Assembly (NCBI GenBank): GCA_022559845.1
Contig: CM040124.1
Location: forward strand, 72,997,491-73,061,490
Direction of reading: 5' to 3'
DNA: 64,000 nucleotides
Origin: Amorphophallus konjac
Lineage: Eukaryota > Streptophyta > Magnoliopsida > Alismatales > Araceae
The position numbers and the translations under genes were made by a program. The notes under the pieces were generated by a model. It worked only from the letters and a program-made list of their open reading frames with translations, was not told the origin of the DNA and made no database searches. Shown one piece after another: positions 23,215 through 35,093 of the stretch (position 1 is its first letter; each line of letters begins with the position of its first letter).

Positions 23215-25342
23215 TGGTGTGGACACACGCCCCAGTACACGTCGGTGGATGAGGACACGCCGGAGCCCCTTTAGCTTGAGGAGGACGTGGAACCATCGAT
23301 CAAGCTTTCACCTTGATTCCACATTTTTTCAACCTTGTGTGGACCCTATTTAGTCCATGTGGACAATTACTATTGTAATGGGCCAAGAGTGGAGAAGTGT
23401 GAAAGGGGCATAGTGTGAATAGGTGTGCTAGTATGAATGGGTTCACAAGTGTGAATGGGTCACAAGTGTGAATGGGTAATCAAGTGTGAACGGTAATCTA
23501 GTGTGAACAAGTGTGAATGGGGATTAGGTGTGAGGGTTCATGACCTAGGTGTGAAAGGATTATGGGCTTGGGTGTGAATGCATGGGTTGCTTGGTAGGCT
23601 TTCCTTGGTCCAAGATTGGAATTCCACCTTCCTTCCATGACCATTCAAGGAGGAGGGAAGGTTCCTCCCTCCCACCATCGAAGCAACCCCTTCCCCCCTT
23701 GTCTTGGCCGCAGCCCCCCCCCTCTCCCCCTCCCCATGTCATTCCAAGCTCCCCCTCCCCCCCTTGTATGTCTATATAAACTCATGTATAGTGTCTTGTG
23801 AAAGCTAATGAAATTTGAAGTTTTGAATGAAATTGAGTATTCTTGAGAGAGTGATTCTCTTGGTGTTCTCCCTTGAGTGTGATGCTCAAGAGCTAGTCCT
23901 GCGACGGGATCTAGCTAGGGTTCGACTCCCCTTACCGAGGTGCAACACCGAGGCTCTGTTATCGCTACGTTCGAGTGCTGCTTCCGAGTCTGTCCGCCTA
24001 GATCTCATCTCCAAATTACCAACATCCCACAATCGTCTCCTCTTTAGATATGAAAGTTGTAATTTTACCAGAGGTAGAGCTGCAAGCTAGGAACGACTCA
24101 GCGCTAGTTTCACGTTGATCAGAGTTCCAGATCACCAGCAACAATTCCGATGGTGAAGCTATGCATCGTCGCCTGTTCCTGCGAGCCAGATCCACTCCTC
24201 CATGATACAAAAATTCCCCAGATCTTCCCTCAACCCCTTTGGATATGAAATCTGGAGAGGTCGTACCTCTCTCTGTCTTCTTCGCAACGCCGCCAACCTC
24301 ACATCTTTCGGAGATCCGTGCTGATCCTGGCGAATATTTTCGTGGGCATGTGCCGACCACCCTGCGCAGATCCGATCCAGAACGAGAAGCGACTTACAGA
24401 AGCTACCCCGCCTTACTCCTTGCAGATCTGACCAAACCCCTTAGTCTAGGTCTTCCTCTGGATGTCGCCGACGATCTCCAACCAGTGGCGATCCATTCCG
24501 ACACCGGGGCATATTTTTCCCATAATTCTTTGTCTAACTGTGCAGTTCTGTGTGAACATAATCAGAGCCCTAGTGCAGTTGCTGTCACGCCCAGATCTGA
24601 TCATATCTGATCGCGCCACTTAGCCGAGGTGTTCTTCATCCAGTCGTCGACATTCTCCAACAAACGACACTCTGATCGGACGTCGCATCTAGCCGTACCG
24701 ACCTCCGCAACTTTGCTGCGCCGGGTGACCAGCGTGGGCAGAACCACTCGGCTTCCAATCGGCTCACCCGATCGACCCCGACTCGCCTCCCTCGTCTCCT
24801 ACGAGTGCTGCCCGCAACCCATGTTTCAGCAGCCCTGAAATTTACTATTGTAGCCCTTTACCTCTCTCCGTGGAGTGGGCCATTATTCTAAAATTGTAAT
24901 ATTAATCATTTGTTGTGTATCGGGGTTGTCAGATTCGGTCGGGATTTTCTTCCCCACGCGCTAGTCGTGGAGGTACGCGCACGTTTCTTACACTCGCATT
25001 TGCTTATCTAGTATGCTGTTATATATGCTGCGTTTGTGAGATTAGGGTCGTATCCAAATAAAAATCACCGCGATTGTGAGTGTGAGAACCATTCCTTTAA
25101 CTCCATTCGAGCACCGAGCTTGAACTGCATCCCCTAAGCGACAGTGGTTCCTTAACCGCTACGATCTCGCGTTTCCCTCGCAGGGAGGATCGTCGGGCTA
25201 GAGTGAGTCTCTTGTTGAGAGACGTCTCCACCCGGAGAACGCCACGGTGGTCAGCCGCCCGGCTTAGTTTAGCGTGCAAGTGCTGGCCGCACTTCGAGTC
25301 AATCGTACGTCTTAACCCGGTTGTGTCACTCGTCCCGCATCA
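23215..25342 (+). repeat. Complete chromovirus 3' LTR (2128 bp)
   Basis: Starts TGGTGTGG after the polypurine tract and ends CGTCCCGCATCA at 25342. TATA box TATATAAA is at 23773-23780. Tandem GTGTGAATGGG units are at about 23390-23580. A stem-loop with perfect arms CCACG/CGTGG is at 24954-24970, and the CTTTACCTC block is near 24855. Flanking sequence after the end is TTCGG. It is the reference for the truncated LTR at 8508-10435. Confidence 0.85.
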
Positions 25343-27942
25343 TTCGGCCTGAGAGAAAACCTACCTTAGTGGATTTAAGATGAGGACGACGAAGATGTCG
25401 GAACCCTAGACGACCTTGTCTCGACTCGTCGAAACCTCTCTCGATCTAGCACGCCGCCGGCCACCAGAGCAAAATAGGGTTTGCTGGGGGCGTGGCCTCC
25501 AATTTATAGAGCTAAGGGAACCCCTAGGGTCCTGGTTTCGATCTAGAAAATTCGGGGATAAAACTCCGCGAGAAATTCGCGGTTGACCGATTCTAACGCC
25601 GCCATCCAAAATTAGAGGTTCTAGGGTTAGGGTTTTCGAGAGAAATCGTCTATCCTAAGTGGGCTAAGGGTTTGAGATTCAATCTGAGCCCATTAAGTCA
25701 TGAATTAGGGTCCAATTAATCTAATTATGGGTTGATTCTTATTAACTCCGAGTTAACCCAATAAACTCTAATTTGAACTAATAAACCTATTTTTAATTTC
25801 CTTTTGGGGTTTTCGACTTTGACATTTTTCGTTAGAAATTCTTTTCTCTACGAGGACATATATTTTTTATAATTTTATTATTTTTCACAATTTTTTAAAT
25901 TGAAAAGATAATTAATTTATCTATTATTTTAATTCGAATTACTACAGTCTAACACTCACGTAAATATTTCTCTCTGTCTACTCCTTAAATTTCCCTTTTA
26001 ATCTCCCGTTCATCGACAACTTATTACCATGGTGAATGAGTTATATTTACGGGGAGAAGGGAGAGTGCATGAGACAAGAGGCGGTGATTCTATGGTGGCG
26101 CGAACGGAGGAGGAAGGAGAAGAAACAGGAGAGGGAGAGGTCGCACGCGGAGGGGACGCCCACGCGGGCAGCGCGTGCGTGTTCGCGCCCGCCTGCGTGT
26201 GCAGCCATTAACATACAACAAAGTAATATGCCAGCGACACACGCTAGGTAATTTTTAGCATTTTTGTACCCCTCAGAAGTCACCAGCAATCAGATTCAGA
26301 TAGGAGGACAAAGTATTGGGAGTTGACCGAGTAGTGGATAATCACTCTGACAATTAAGGTTCCTCATTCTCTTAATTGATATAACCTAGCCTCATTACCG
26401 CCTAGTCACTCTTGCAACAGTACTTCCAAACCTCAGTGCAGCGTAGTTAGAGGAACCGTGGGAACATGTATTAAGAAATCTGAATTGTTAAGGAAGACAG
26501 TCTAACGAATACCCACTCCAAGAGGAAGGAGAGAGAGAGAAGCTCGGTTGTAGTCCAGTTTATTTCGGATGGCACTTTGAATACAAGTAGATAAATAGAT
26601 GTGGTTTCATAAAGCCAGTGGTATAGTAAGTTTTACCATGTCCATTATATTCAATTTATACAAATATCGAAGAGCAAGAACAGCGAGGAAGGAGAGGTAG
26701 TGAAAGTGGTCTTCGAGGGCCACTGTGCTCCAGTAAGAAAATTACAAGAACATGGCAACCCAAAATCCAGATCGACCCCTCCCAATCCTCTCAAGTCCCT
26801 TCACAGTGGATCAAGGGAAGGAAACATAGAGCCGAGAGGTGACATTTAATTGGGAACTCCTCTTTACATAGTCATAGCAAGAAGACCATCATTTTTTCCA
26901 ATTATGATTATACCCACAAATCTAATAAAACCCTAACTCACCGACCAAAAGTTCACGGCCACTTTGATAACCGGGTGAGATGATTTATTCTCGCCCCCAT
27001 CTCATCCGATTAAACACTTAGGCCCCGTTTGACAAATGAGTTGTCCGTCGGTTAACCGACACCAGCTAATCGGTGGGCCCCGCCTCCTCTCGCCCTCCCC
27101 CTCACACAAATCGACTAATCGATCTCGAGTATCCTAATCGACTCTTCGGAGTCGATTAAGGCATCCCCTTACCTCGATGTCAAAGTCGCCCTTACGTACT
27201 CGAGGAGAAAGATGACGTGAGTCTCATCTTTCTCTCCCGTCTGTTAATTATTTCGACTCTATCGTATTCTTAAATCCAAGAGACTCAACGTAATTCTCTC
27301 CCTTGTCTCTCACGTAACATAAAACCCATTCCCAACTGACCCCTGACCCATTTTTTTCTCGTTTGCCTCATCCAAGGTGTCAATTCCTCGGACACGAGAG
27401 AATCTCTCTACCAAAGTCTGTCTTTTTTATACAGTAATAATATATATGACTATACACGAAAGCCAAATTTGACATGTTCCGCTATTAAAGGTCAATTTTA
27501 GTGTGATTGCCTAAAAAATAGTTTTTTTATTCATTAGGCCCAAATCATGGTGTTATCTGCATAACTCTTGCTAAAGCCTAAAAGGAGTATGGAAGATGTA
27601 AGGGTTAAGTCAGAAGATTGCTTCTTTAAAACAAAAAGTTTGTTTGCAGTTAAGCATGTTCGATGAAGCTTTCCAGTCGGAAGCTATTTTTAGTTTCTAG
27701 TCTGGAAGATAAAATATTAAATGGAAGCACTTATGACCAATTTTGGGTAATTGATGTGTAAACAAAAGAGAAGTATGACTAATTTTGGGTAATTAATGTG
27801 TAAACAACGTGATATATATTTTTAGATATACATTTAATTAATGTGTAAACAAAAGAGAATGTTTAAACTTGAGGATACGCTCAAAAATAATTGATCGTGT
27901 TTCAATTACTAAGTTTATTTATTTATTTTAAGAATCGAAACA

Positions 27943-27978
<36 letters not shown>

Positions 27979-28336
27979 CAGTAATATTAAATCATTAGAA
28001 CTCTTAGATGGTTAGGTACTGCTGCTGAAAAATTAGAACATGCAACATAATTAATCAATATAAATACATAAAAGAAGTTAGAAATTAACATAGTCAGTTG
28101 GGTCGAAGTGTGGTTCTCATGGCAATATCTTTCTAGGGATACGACGACCTCGGTAGGTGATCACTTCTCTCTTGTCAACACATCTTCGAGGAGAACTTTG
28201 CAAATCCCAACTTTGGTGCAAAGTTTTCAGCATAAAGAATAGAAAATGAAGAGGAAGAGGAAGAAAGTAAAAGTGCATAAAATTATCTTGATTATAGTAG
28301 TTGAGTATCCGTAGGAATGACTATCCAATGTGATCT
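25343..28336. other. Non-coding stretch, no gene recognised
   Basis: 25343-25950 contains plant-intron-like AT-rich sequence with an AACCCTAGGG-type segment and ends TACTACAG; it may be a decayed LTR (see rejected list). 26029-26211 is a small GC-rich open frame without recognisable similarity. 27010-27460 has short inverted TAATCGACT/AGTCGATTA pieces. The rest shows nothing I can name. Confidence 0.5.
27945..27975. repeat. TA microsatellite
   Basis: An uninterrupted (TA)n run of about 30 bp in AT-rich DNA. Other TA runs are at 19434-19462, 31131-31193 and 32504-32547. Confidence 0.95.
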
Positions 28337-28343
28337 ATTTATA

Positions 28344-29381
28344 GCAATGTTATCAGAATCTGAATCGGTGTCTGAATCGGTCAATGAGTTGGTTCGGTTT
28401 AAACTGGTTGGACCGTTACATCATCGTAATATTGATACATAGTTCGACCCGATTTTATAACCCAAGACAATAAAAAATAAGGTATAATGATCAAAATAAA
28501 AAACATACATCTATAATTATTTGTCATGATTATGTAACTATACAAGTAGATAATAATAATAATATGGTTAAATTAGGGTTTGTCGTCCCGGTCACGGCCT
28601 GGGATAAGACGGTACGGGTTGATACCGTTACGTACCGAGACACAAAAATATATTATATATATTTATTATAATATAATGTAACTCAAACGTTCTCCTAACT
28701 TAGTTGGCTAAGTGACATGTGGTTTAAATTATTGTCTATGGTTCGAATCTCGTCCCCTGTCATCTTTTGAATTTTTTTAAATAACTATATAAAAAATAAA
28801 TAAAAATAATGTTCATAGCACGTTTCGAACCAAGGATCTCACATTTGAATGTGAGATCCCTCGACCTACCAACCTACAAAATAAATTCAATATAAAAAAA
28901 TTAAAATAATATAGATAGTGTACCGGTTGCATCCCACAGATCGGTCATCTCAGTATGTGGCTGGGACCGGACGGGACGGGCGATTCGTCCCCTCCCGTCT
29001 CGGTTTGTCAAACCTTACGTTAAATAAATTGACCTTAAAATTTTATAATATTTCATTAGCCTTCACTCTTCACAATTGACATCTATGCTCTTTTAAAATT
29101 TTAAACTTTAAACATATTTAAAATAAAATATTAAATAATAATAAGATAATTTTGTTCACACATAAAAATTATTTTGAATATATAAATATTTTTACGTTTA
29201 TTTTTTTAATTTTAAATGGTGAATCGAGTCGGACCGGTTCATCGGTCGAATTGTAGTTCGGATGACGATTCGTCCGGTTCTTTAACATTATACTGGACCG
29301 GTCTTCATCGAACCAGTTCCTGGATCGATTCACGGTCAGACCGATCCGATCTGTCGATTCGATCCGATTCTGGTAACACTG
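28344..29381. mobile_element. TIR DNA transposon (non-autonomous, about 1.04 kb)
   Basis: The left end GCAATGTTATCAGAATC and right end GATTCTGGTAACACTG are inverted repeats with few mismatches. They continue inward as GAATCGG/CCGATT-rich arms (28365-28440 and 29216-29370). ATTTATA flanks both sides (28337-28343 and 29382-29388), a probable 7-8 bp target duplication. No transposase is seen. A second element is nested inside at 28576-29018. hAT or Mutator-like affiliation is uncertain. Confidence 0.65.
28576..29018. mobile_element. Nested Mutator-like MITE with inverted arms (443 bp)
   Basis: Flanked by 9-bp repeats with one mismatch, GTTAAATTA (28567-28575) and GTTAAATAA (29019-29027), the length typical of Mutator-like elements. 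The left end GGGTTTGTCGTCCCGGTC pairs imperfectly with the right end GACGGGAGG...GGTTTGTCAAACC. Each arm carries a tRNA-like A-box/B-box pair in mirror orientation (GGTTCGAATC near 28741; GTTTCGAACC near 28830). Confidence 0.55.
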
Positions 29382-30798
29382 ATTTATAATGCCGTGAATC
29401 CGAGCAAAACATAGTAGAGGTGTTCAACGAGGAGATGTGTCTGCAATGGATGTCTTTGAACCTGACCCTCGTGCAATCAAGCGGTGATTCAATTAACCAT
29501 TCAGAAGGGATACTCATATATACTCATCCATGCATGTTCTAGCATTATATTGAGCTTTACCTATCCAGATCATCAACTAACTCTGTGCAGGAATACATGG
29601 AGAGACAAAATGAAATACAAATTATTAGTACACCTATAATGATTCCAAATATCACGACAAAAATAGGCCATAGTAGCTAGATAATCCTAACGCGTTACAT
29701 AAGTTAAATATTATATAATTATTCAATTTTTCATAATTCATGAATCCAGTCAACATATAAATAATAATAAAAAATTAAAAAATAAATCTAAATATAATAA
29801 ATTTATTTAAATCTAAATCTAAAAACTTTAATAAAAACTAAATTATCTATAAAAATAAATGTTCGTTTGTTATGCTTAATATCTTTTTTAGTTTAAGACT
29901 GCATTAACGTGATTACGAGTAACAACAAGACAGCCCGTGTTTCAAGGAGCTAAACTTGTGAATTATTGTCTAGAAAGGGGTGCTGCCGCCACCAGCGGCG
30001 TGAAAATGGAGGGGCCATTGTAGCTTCTCCGACACCCGACACTGCTGTAACAACAAATGCATCGGCGCGGTCTCTTTTATTCAAGGCAGCGCCCAACCAG
30101 GCGGGAATCGGCCAGGCCATCTACGATGTTCTTGTCAGGCTTTTTTTTTTCTCTCCTTTGTTTTAAAAGTCTTCATTCACTCAACTTTATCACGTGCACC
30201 CAATGGATGTCACTATTTAAGTGACATTCTTACATGTGAAATATTATCTCCCACTCACTTTAATAGGTTGTCCCACGAGAAAAGATACGTTAGAGGAGGC
30301 TCCTCCATCGAATCTTTCTTAAAACCCCATAAATAGATCACATTGGGTGACCAGTGAAACGATTTTTTTTTTAACCGTGAGAGAGCATTCCTTTCTTATT
30401 CCACCTTCCCTTTCATTTCTGTTGAGTTCTTGGAAGTCATATCGAGATTCGTAAAACTCTCTCCGAAGACGTGCCGACGAGAGAGAGAGAGGATCGCTTA
30501 TCCGAGAGTCGTTGTATCTCTAAGAGGCCGTTACCGCGAGACCCGCACGTTAGGTGGCAAAAGATCTCTTAGTTCGAGCGACTACGCGTTTCGACCCGAC
30601 AGATCTTTTCTGAACTAAGTTATTTCTAATTATTTATTGTTTCTGTTAATTTCAGTAATATAAATCCATCATTCTAAGAGTCTATTCTTGTTATATTGCT
30701 GTAAATTATTTTAAAGTAAAAAAAGAATATTACAAGTCACCGTCCTCGTAAAAGGATACCAATTTTTAAAACGTACGTTACAAACCAAACAATGTCTG

Positions 30799-30945
30799 TT
30801 TGAGAGAGAGCTGGGGATTTCAGATTCGTTCCCATTAATTGCTTTATTACTGTCCATAGCCCTGTAATTCTATTTGAGGGAGAGCTGGGGATTTCAGATT
30901 CATTCCCATTAACTGATTTATTACAGTCCATAGCTCTATAGGAAC
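30799..30945. repeat. Two-copy tandem duplication, period about 74 bp
   Basis: TTTGAG-GAGAGCTGGGGATT, followed by CAGATTC-TTCCCATTAA and GTCCATAGC, occurs at 30799-30872 and again at 30873-30945 with a handful of substitutions. Confidence 0.85.
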
Positions 30946-31127
30946 ATATTTTACTGTTACTCAACGTGATTATCAACATAAATGTGCTTAAAACTAAACT
31001 GTGTTTAAATTATTAGAATACTTTCTCTGTATAATGGGTTACTAGTTTATAGTTGTATGACATCTAACTAATTAAAGTCCAACACACAGACGTATGTTAG
31101 AAATATATTAAAATAATATTAAAAGTT

Positions 31128-31130
<3 letters not shown>

Positions 31131-31193
<63 letters not shown>
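31131..31193. repeat. AT microsatellite (about 63 bp)
   Basis: A pure (AT)n run directly abutting the candidate Helitron terminus at 31194. Confidence 0.95.
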
Positions 31194-31194
<1 letters not shown>

Positions 31195-31225
31195 TAGTCA
31201 AATGAACGCGCTTCGCGCATGTGTT
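31194..31225 (-). mobile_element. Possible Helitron 3' terminus
   Basis: On the minus strand the sequence reads GCGCGAAGCGCG (short hairpin), then TTCATTTGA, then CTAG, followed by T in the AT repeat. Helitrons end with a hairpin about 10 bases before CTRR and insert between A and T. The stem is short and I could not locate the TC 5' end, so this is tentative. Confidence 0.35.
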
Positions 31226-32501
31226 TATGTTATTTTTTTAAATTAAAATAATATTTTTAATTTTTTTGATCGATTGTAAGAAGAATAAGTGATCAAGAAA
31301 AATGAACTAAGTGTTGGAGACACAGTATCTTTTCAGAGATTGGAGCTAGATTTCCCAAGACAACCATAAGAAAAAAGCACTGTGCAAAAAATGATCTCCA
31401 TAAGAATAATATGTTGGTCTCACTATGAAAAACGTTTTGCCTTGACATCCACAAAAACACATGTTGAAGGATTTCTTCCAACTTAATTGTACCTGGTGTT
31501 TGACAAACCAATAAGTGGCACAGACGAACTAAGGATTCTCCTTGCAGTTAAATAGGTCACAGGAATTTGATATCAGGTCATTAATAAGATTATCTTGATA
31601 ATCCACTACCTTCTAGATAAAAGCAAATGAGTGAAATCCATTACATGAAAAGCAATGTGTATTGCATAATCGGATTACAAAGCAGGGGTAAAACAACACC
31701 TATACTGTTTATGATAAAATTATACCCAAACTCTCAAGTTCTAAAACACATTTATGTGTCAAAATGAGGCAGAATTTTCATCATCAACATTCAAGAGAGA
31801 ATGACATGCAAATAAAGAATAAGTTCCTTTTTAATGACATGGAGACTTTAGGGAAAAATGTAAATATCTAGAAATATTTTTTTAAGGCACCCTCACACAA
31901 GACCTTCAAAATAAAGTCATTGTATTGAACCACTGTTCGAAAACTCAAGTTAGTAGGTGGAGAAGCTGAGCATATCTGGCATGAGAGACTCAATAGCTCA
32001 TGAACACCTGGCCTAAGACTAAATGGCTTACGCCAAAAATATAGGACGATGTTTCGTATAGAGCACAATATAAATGGGAAGAATTGGATAAACTGAGTGT
32101 CCAGGGAAACACTGTCGTTTAGTCCACAACGACCATGGTCATCGTGTGGGACTATCGAGAAGTCTGAACCGTTAACAGTAAAAGCAATCCGACACCCCAA
32201 ATACCCACTCTACCATCCCAACAACAGAAAATACGGGAAAGCGTACTGGGTGCCCAACGGATGGTCGAAAATAAAAAGAAGGAGTTTGGGGGTGAAGAAG
32301 AGGACCTGGGCCGCGAGGAGAGCTCGCCTCAGATAACAGTTTCAGAGAAGCCCGGCCATCATGCTAAGCCACCACCGACGCCTCGAACCGACAAAGCAGT
32401 GTGGGAAGGACAAGAGGAGGAAGAGGAAGAGGAGGTACTCGCAGCGGTGGAAGGGGGACGTCAAATTCTTTCATTTGAGGATTTTGGTAGGCGCAGAGAG
32501 C

Positions 32502-32503
<2 letters not shown>

Positions 32504-32547
<44 letters not shown>
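32504..32547. repeat. AT microsatellite
   Basis: A pure (AT)n run of about 44 bp. Confidence 0.95.
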
Positions 32548-32551
<4 letters not shown>

Positions 32552-32749
32552 TAAACAACGATACAATAGTTCAGCTGTCGCAGTAAACATACCTAAAACT
32601 ATTTACATCAGTTGTTAATTGTTAAGTGAACATTGTTTACACCGGTAACATAAACATAACTAAATTATTTAAACCAATAGTTTAACTGTTATTAGAACAG
32701 TGAGGGTGTGAAATGCATTAATGTTAAATTCACTATAAAGAGTTAGCGG

Positions 32750-33428
32750 CCTTTTACTATAATCAAAAATTGTAATTCTGAAAATTATTTTTGTATGAAA
32801 TAATTTCTATTTACAGTAAATTAATTTCTGAAAACTTACTGTTGTTCACAGAGAATTAATTAATTTTCAGAAAATATATGTCTGAACTTTGTTTCTAGAA
32901 AATAATTATTTCTATTTTTCAGAAACTACATTTCTGAAAATCATTTATGTGTGAAATAAATTCTGTTTATAATAAATTAATTTCTGGAAAAAAATACTGC
33001 TGTTCACAGGAAAATATATATATTACTGTCAGAAATTTTCTATATTTCCTACTGTTTGAAGGCATTATTCCTGCTTTTAGAAAATCAGAAAATTCTTAAT
33101 ATTTCTTCTATTTATGTAAATTAATTCTATTTTCAGAACATTAAATCTTAAAAAATCATTTCTATTTACAGGGAAAATATTTAGTTCTATTTCTGAAAAT
33201 AATATTCTGAAAGTGGTATTTTTTCATTAGTTTAATAAACTAATCATTCTTATTTTCTGAAAAAAAAATACTACTTGTAGAAAAAAAATGTATTACTCAT
33301 TGTAGTTAAGCTATTGTTGAGATGTCATTAATTTTTAGTTCATTGGCCATTTTGTGAGAACTAATTATTTGTTAATTTTATAAATTCAAGTGTGTTGACA
33401 AAAACTTAAAACATTCTATTTACAGATT
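32750..33428 (+). repeat. AT-rich imperfect repeats upstream of the copia gag
   Basis: TTTCTGAAAA, ATTTACAG and AATTAATTTC recur many times, alternating so that inverted TTTTCAGAAA/TTTCTGAAAA pairs are common. No LTR border or tRNA primer site was found. The last bases before the gag region (CATTCTATTTACAG at 33413-33426) look like a splice acceptor. Confidence 0.5.
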
Positions 33429-34380
33429 GTGTTTTCCCCACATTATTCTAAAATGGCCAATCTAATGACGAAGGAAACCCTTAGTGCCAAACCGGAGAAA
33501 TTTGATGGAGGAAACTTTAGAAGATGGCAAAATCAAATGAGATTTTGGTTAACCACGCTCGGTTTAATTTCAGCCATTAGTGAGAGCGCCACTGAGAGTC
33601 GTGAGTCGGGTTCCTCCCAAACCACCACCCGACGTGTTCGCACTCGTGCATCCCGTGCACAAGCTGAGCCCGAGTCATCTACCTCCACAAACCCCGAAGA
33701 AGTTGATTACCATTGCCTCCACATAATCTTAGGTGCACTATCCGACAACCTTTATGACCTTTATTATAATTCCAAAAATGCTAGTGAACTACGGGATGCC
33801 TTAAAGGCTAAATATGGGCTTGATGATGCTGGCATCAAGAGGTTTAAGGCATCAGATTTTAACAAATTTAAGTTTGTGGACAATAAACCAATGAATGACC
33901 AAATACACCAATTTGAGGGCATTGTCCACGAACTAAGAGCCATAGGATCACAACTAGATGAATCATTTCAAGTCGCCTGCCTCTTGGATAAACTGCCCCC
34001 TTCTTGGTCTGATTTTACCAAAACACTTAGCCACACTCAAGGTAATCTCACTCTATCCCAAGTGTTTGGTGCCATTAGAGTAGAAGAGTAGCATAGACTT
34101 AGAGAGGCCTCCACTCATAACTACAAACCTAAAGCCAATATGGTTGAAAACAAATCATTTAAAATCTATAAGAAATCCTTTCCTCCAAAGCGTAACTATT
34201 TTAAAAAAAATCACTGCCCATTCTTTAACAAAAAATCTTAAATTCTAAATCCTCAAAATAAAAAGCCAAATGAGAAAAATGGGGAGCGTTGCTGCTACAT
34301 GTGTGGGCGGACGAACCATCTAGCATATCAATGCTATTTCCGTAAGAAGTCATCTCGAAAGATGAAGAAAAATGATCGTC
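33429..34380 (+). pseudogene. Ty1/copia gag
   Basis: The coding start is probably the ATG at 33453. The protein has AKPEKFDGGNFRRWQNQMRF near its N-terminus (the copia Gag/UBN2 signature) and LLDKLPPSWSDFTKTLSH about 175 residues in. The frame is stopped by TAG at 34089-34091 and by TAA at about 34238, but continues in the same frame to a zinc knuckle CYMCGRTNHLAYQCYF near 34291-34340. It would form particles and bind RNA. Confidence 0.85.
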
Positions 34381-35093
34381 CTCCAACTGATCCTCAAGTC
34401 ATCATGGTGACTGCAGATGCTGGAGCATCTGAGCTCACACTAAGGTCAGTTCTCTTAAACCCTGAGGTGAACTCGACCCTTTTGACTATTGATTGGTGGA
34501 TTGACACAGGAGCTAACATTCATGTATGTGCTGATCACTCTTGGTTTTCCACTTATCAGGACTCAGGTGTCGGAGGTGTGATGATGGGGAACAATGCGGA
34601 AGCGCATGTGTTAGGGATTGGGAGACTAAATCTGAAGTTGACTTCAGGCAAAATATTGACCCTTCACAGCGTTTACCATGTTCCCGACATTAGGCGGAAC
34701 CTCATTAGTGGGTCCCTTCTAGTGCAGCAAGGATATAAATTAGTGTTTGAGTTAAATAAAGTTGTAATAACTAAAGGCTTGTCCTTTATTGGCAAGGGAT
34801 TTCCGTGTGATGGTCTTTTCAAATTGAATGTATGCACATCTTCTTTCAATGAACAATCAGTTGTGTTGAATGTCGAATCATCTTCTACGTGGCATTCAAG
34901 ATTGGGACATGTTAATTATAACTCTATCAAAAGATTAATGCGTTTAAACTTAATTCCTAAAATAGATATCAAAAATCATGAAAAACATGAAATATGTGTT
35001 GAAGCAAAATTACCCAAACAACCATTTAAAACAGTGGATAGAGACTGTGATATTCTAGAGTTAATACATAGTGATGTATGTGACTCTGGATGA
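34381..35093 (+). pseudogene. Copia protease and GAG-pre-integrase region
   Basis: Same frame as the knuckle. The protease active site appears as WWIDTGANIHVCAD, followed by YHVPDIRRNLISGSLL, the standard copia protease C-terminal block. The pre-integrase motif WHSRLGHVNYNSIKRL is near 34890. Then comes the start of the integrase finger (HEICVEAKLPKQPF), whose zinc-binding Cys spacing is imperfect. Frame ends at TGA 35091-35093. Confidence 0.87.

Larger units (their letters stand above)
19918..25158. repeat. Segmental duplication, copy 2 (about 5.24 kb)
   Basis: Second copy of 5160-10435. Its left end abuts the M LTR end at 19917 inside the LINE ORF1. Its right end continues without a break into the remaining 184 bp of the chromovirus LTR (to 25342), which copy 1 has lost. 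Differences from copy 1 include an 18-bp deletion in gag near 21820, a lost base near 19987, and many substitutions. Confidence 0.85.
29389..32750. other. AT-rich non-coding stretch
   Basis: No coding sequence could be assigned. Short open frames at 29966-30166, 31293-31511, 31868-32200 and 32097-32548 show no motif I recognise. 31868-32200 (minus) has complex composition and could be a decayed exon. Specific small features are listed separately (30799, 31131, 31194, 32504). Confidence 0.5.

Noticed and set aside
25395..25943. Possible minus-strand LTR (TGTAGTAATTCG...GGTTCCGACA)
   Set aside because: The ends fit TG...CA but no target duplication, primer site or second copy is visible, so it is not called.
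26029..26289. Small GC-rich frames near 26.1 kb
   Set aside because: Open on both strands, no motif, no context.
27010..27400. Possible PIF/Harbinger MITE starting TTAGGCCCCGTTTGAC
   Set aside because: The start fits, but I found no matching inverted end with TTA/TAA duplication.
28690..28760. tRNA gene
   Set aside because: A-box and B-box resemble a tRNA, but acceptor and anticodon stems do not pair; better explained as part of the nested MITE.
31868..32200. Minus-strand 110-codon frame as a host exon
   Set aside because: Composition is gene-like, but no recognised domain, no clear neighbouring exons and no start context.
32750..33428. 5' LTR of the copia element
   Set aside because: No TG...CA borders and no tRNA-Met-like primer site could be found next to gag.
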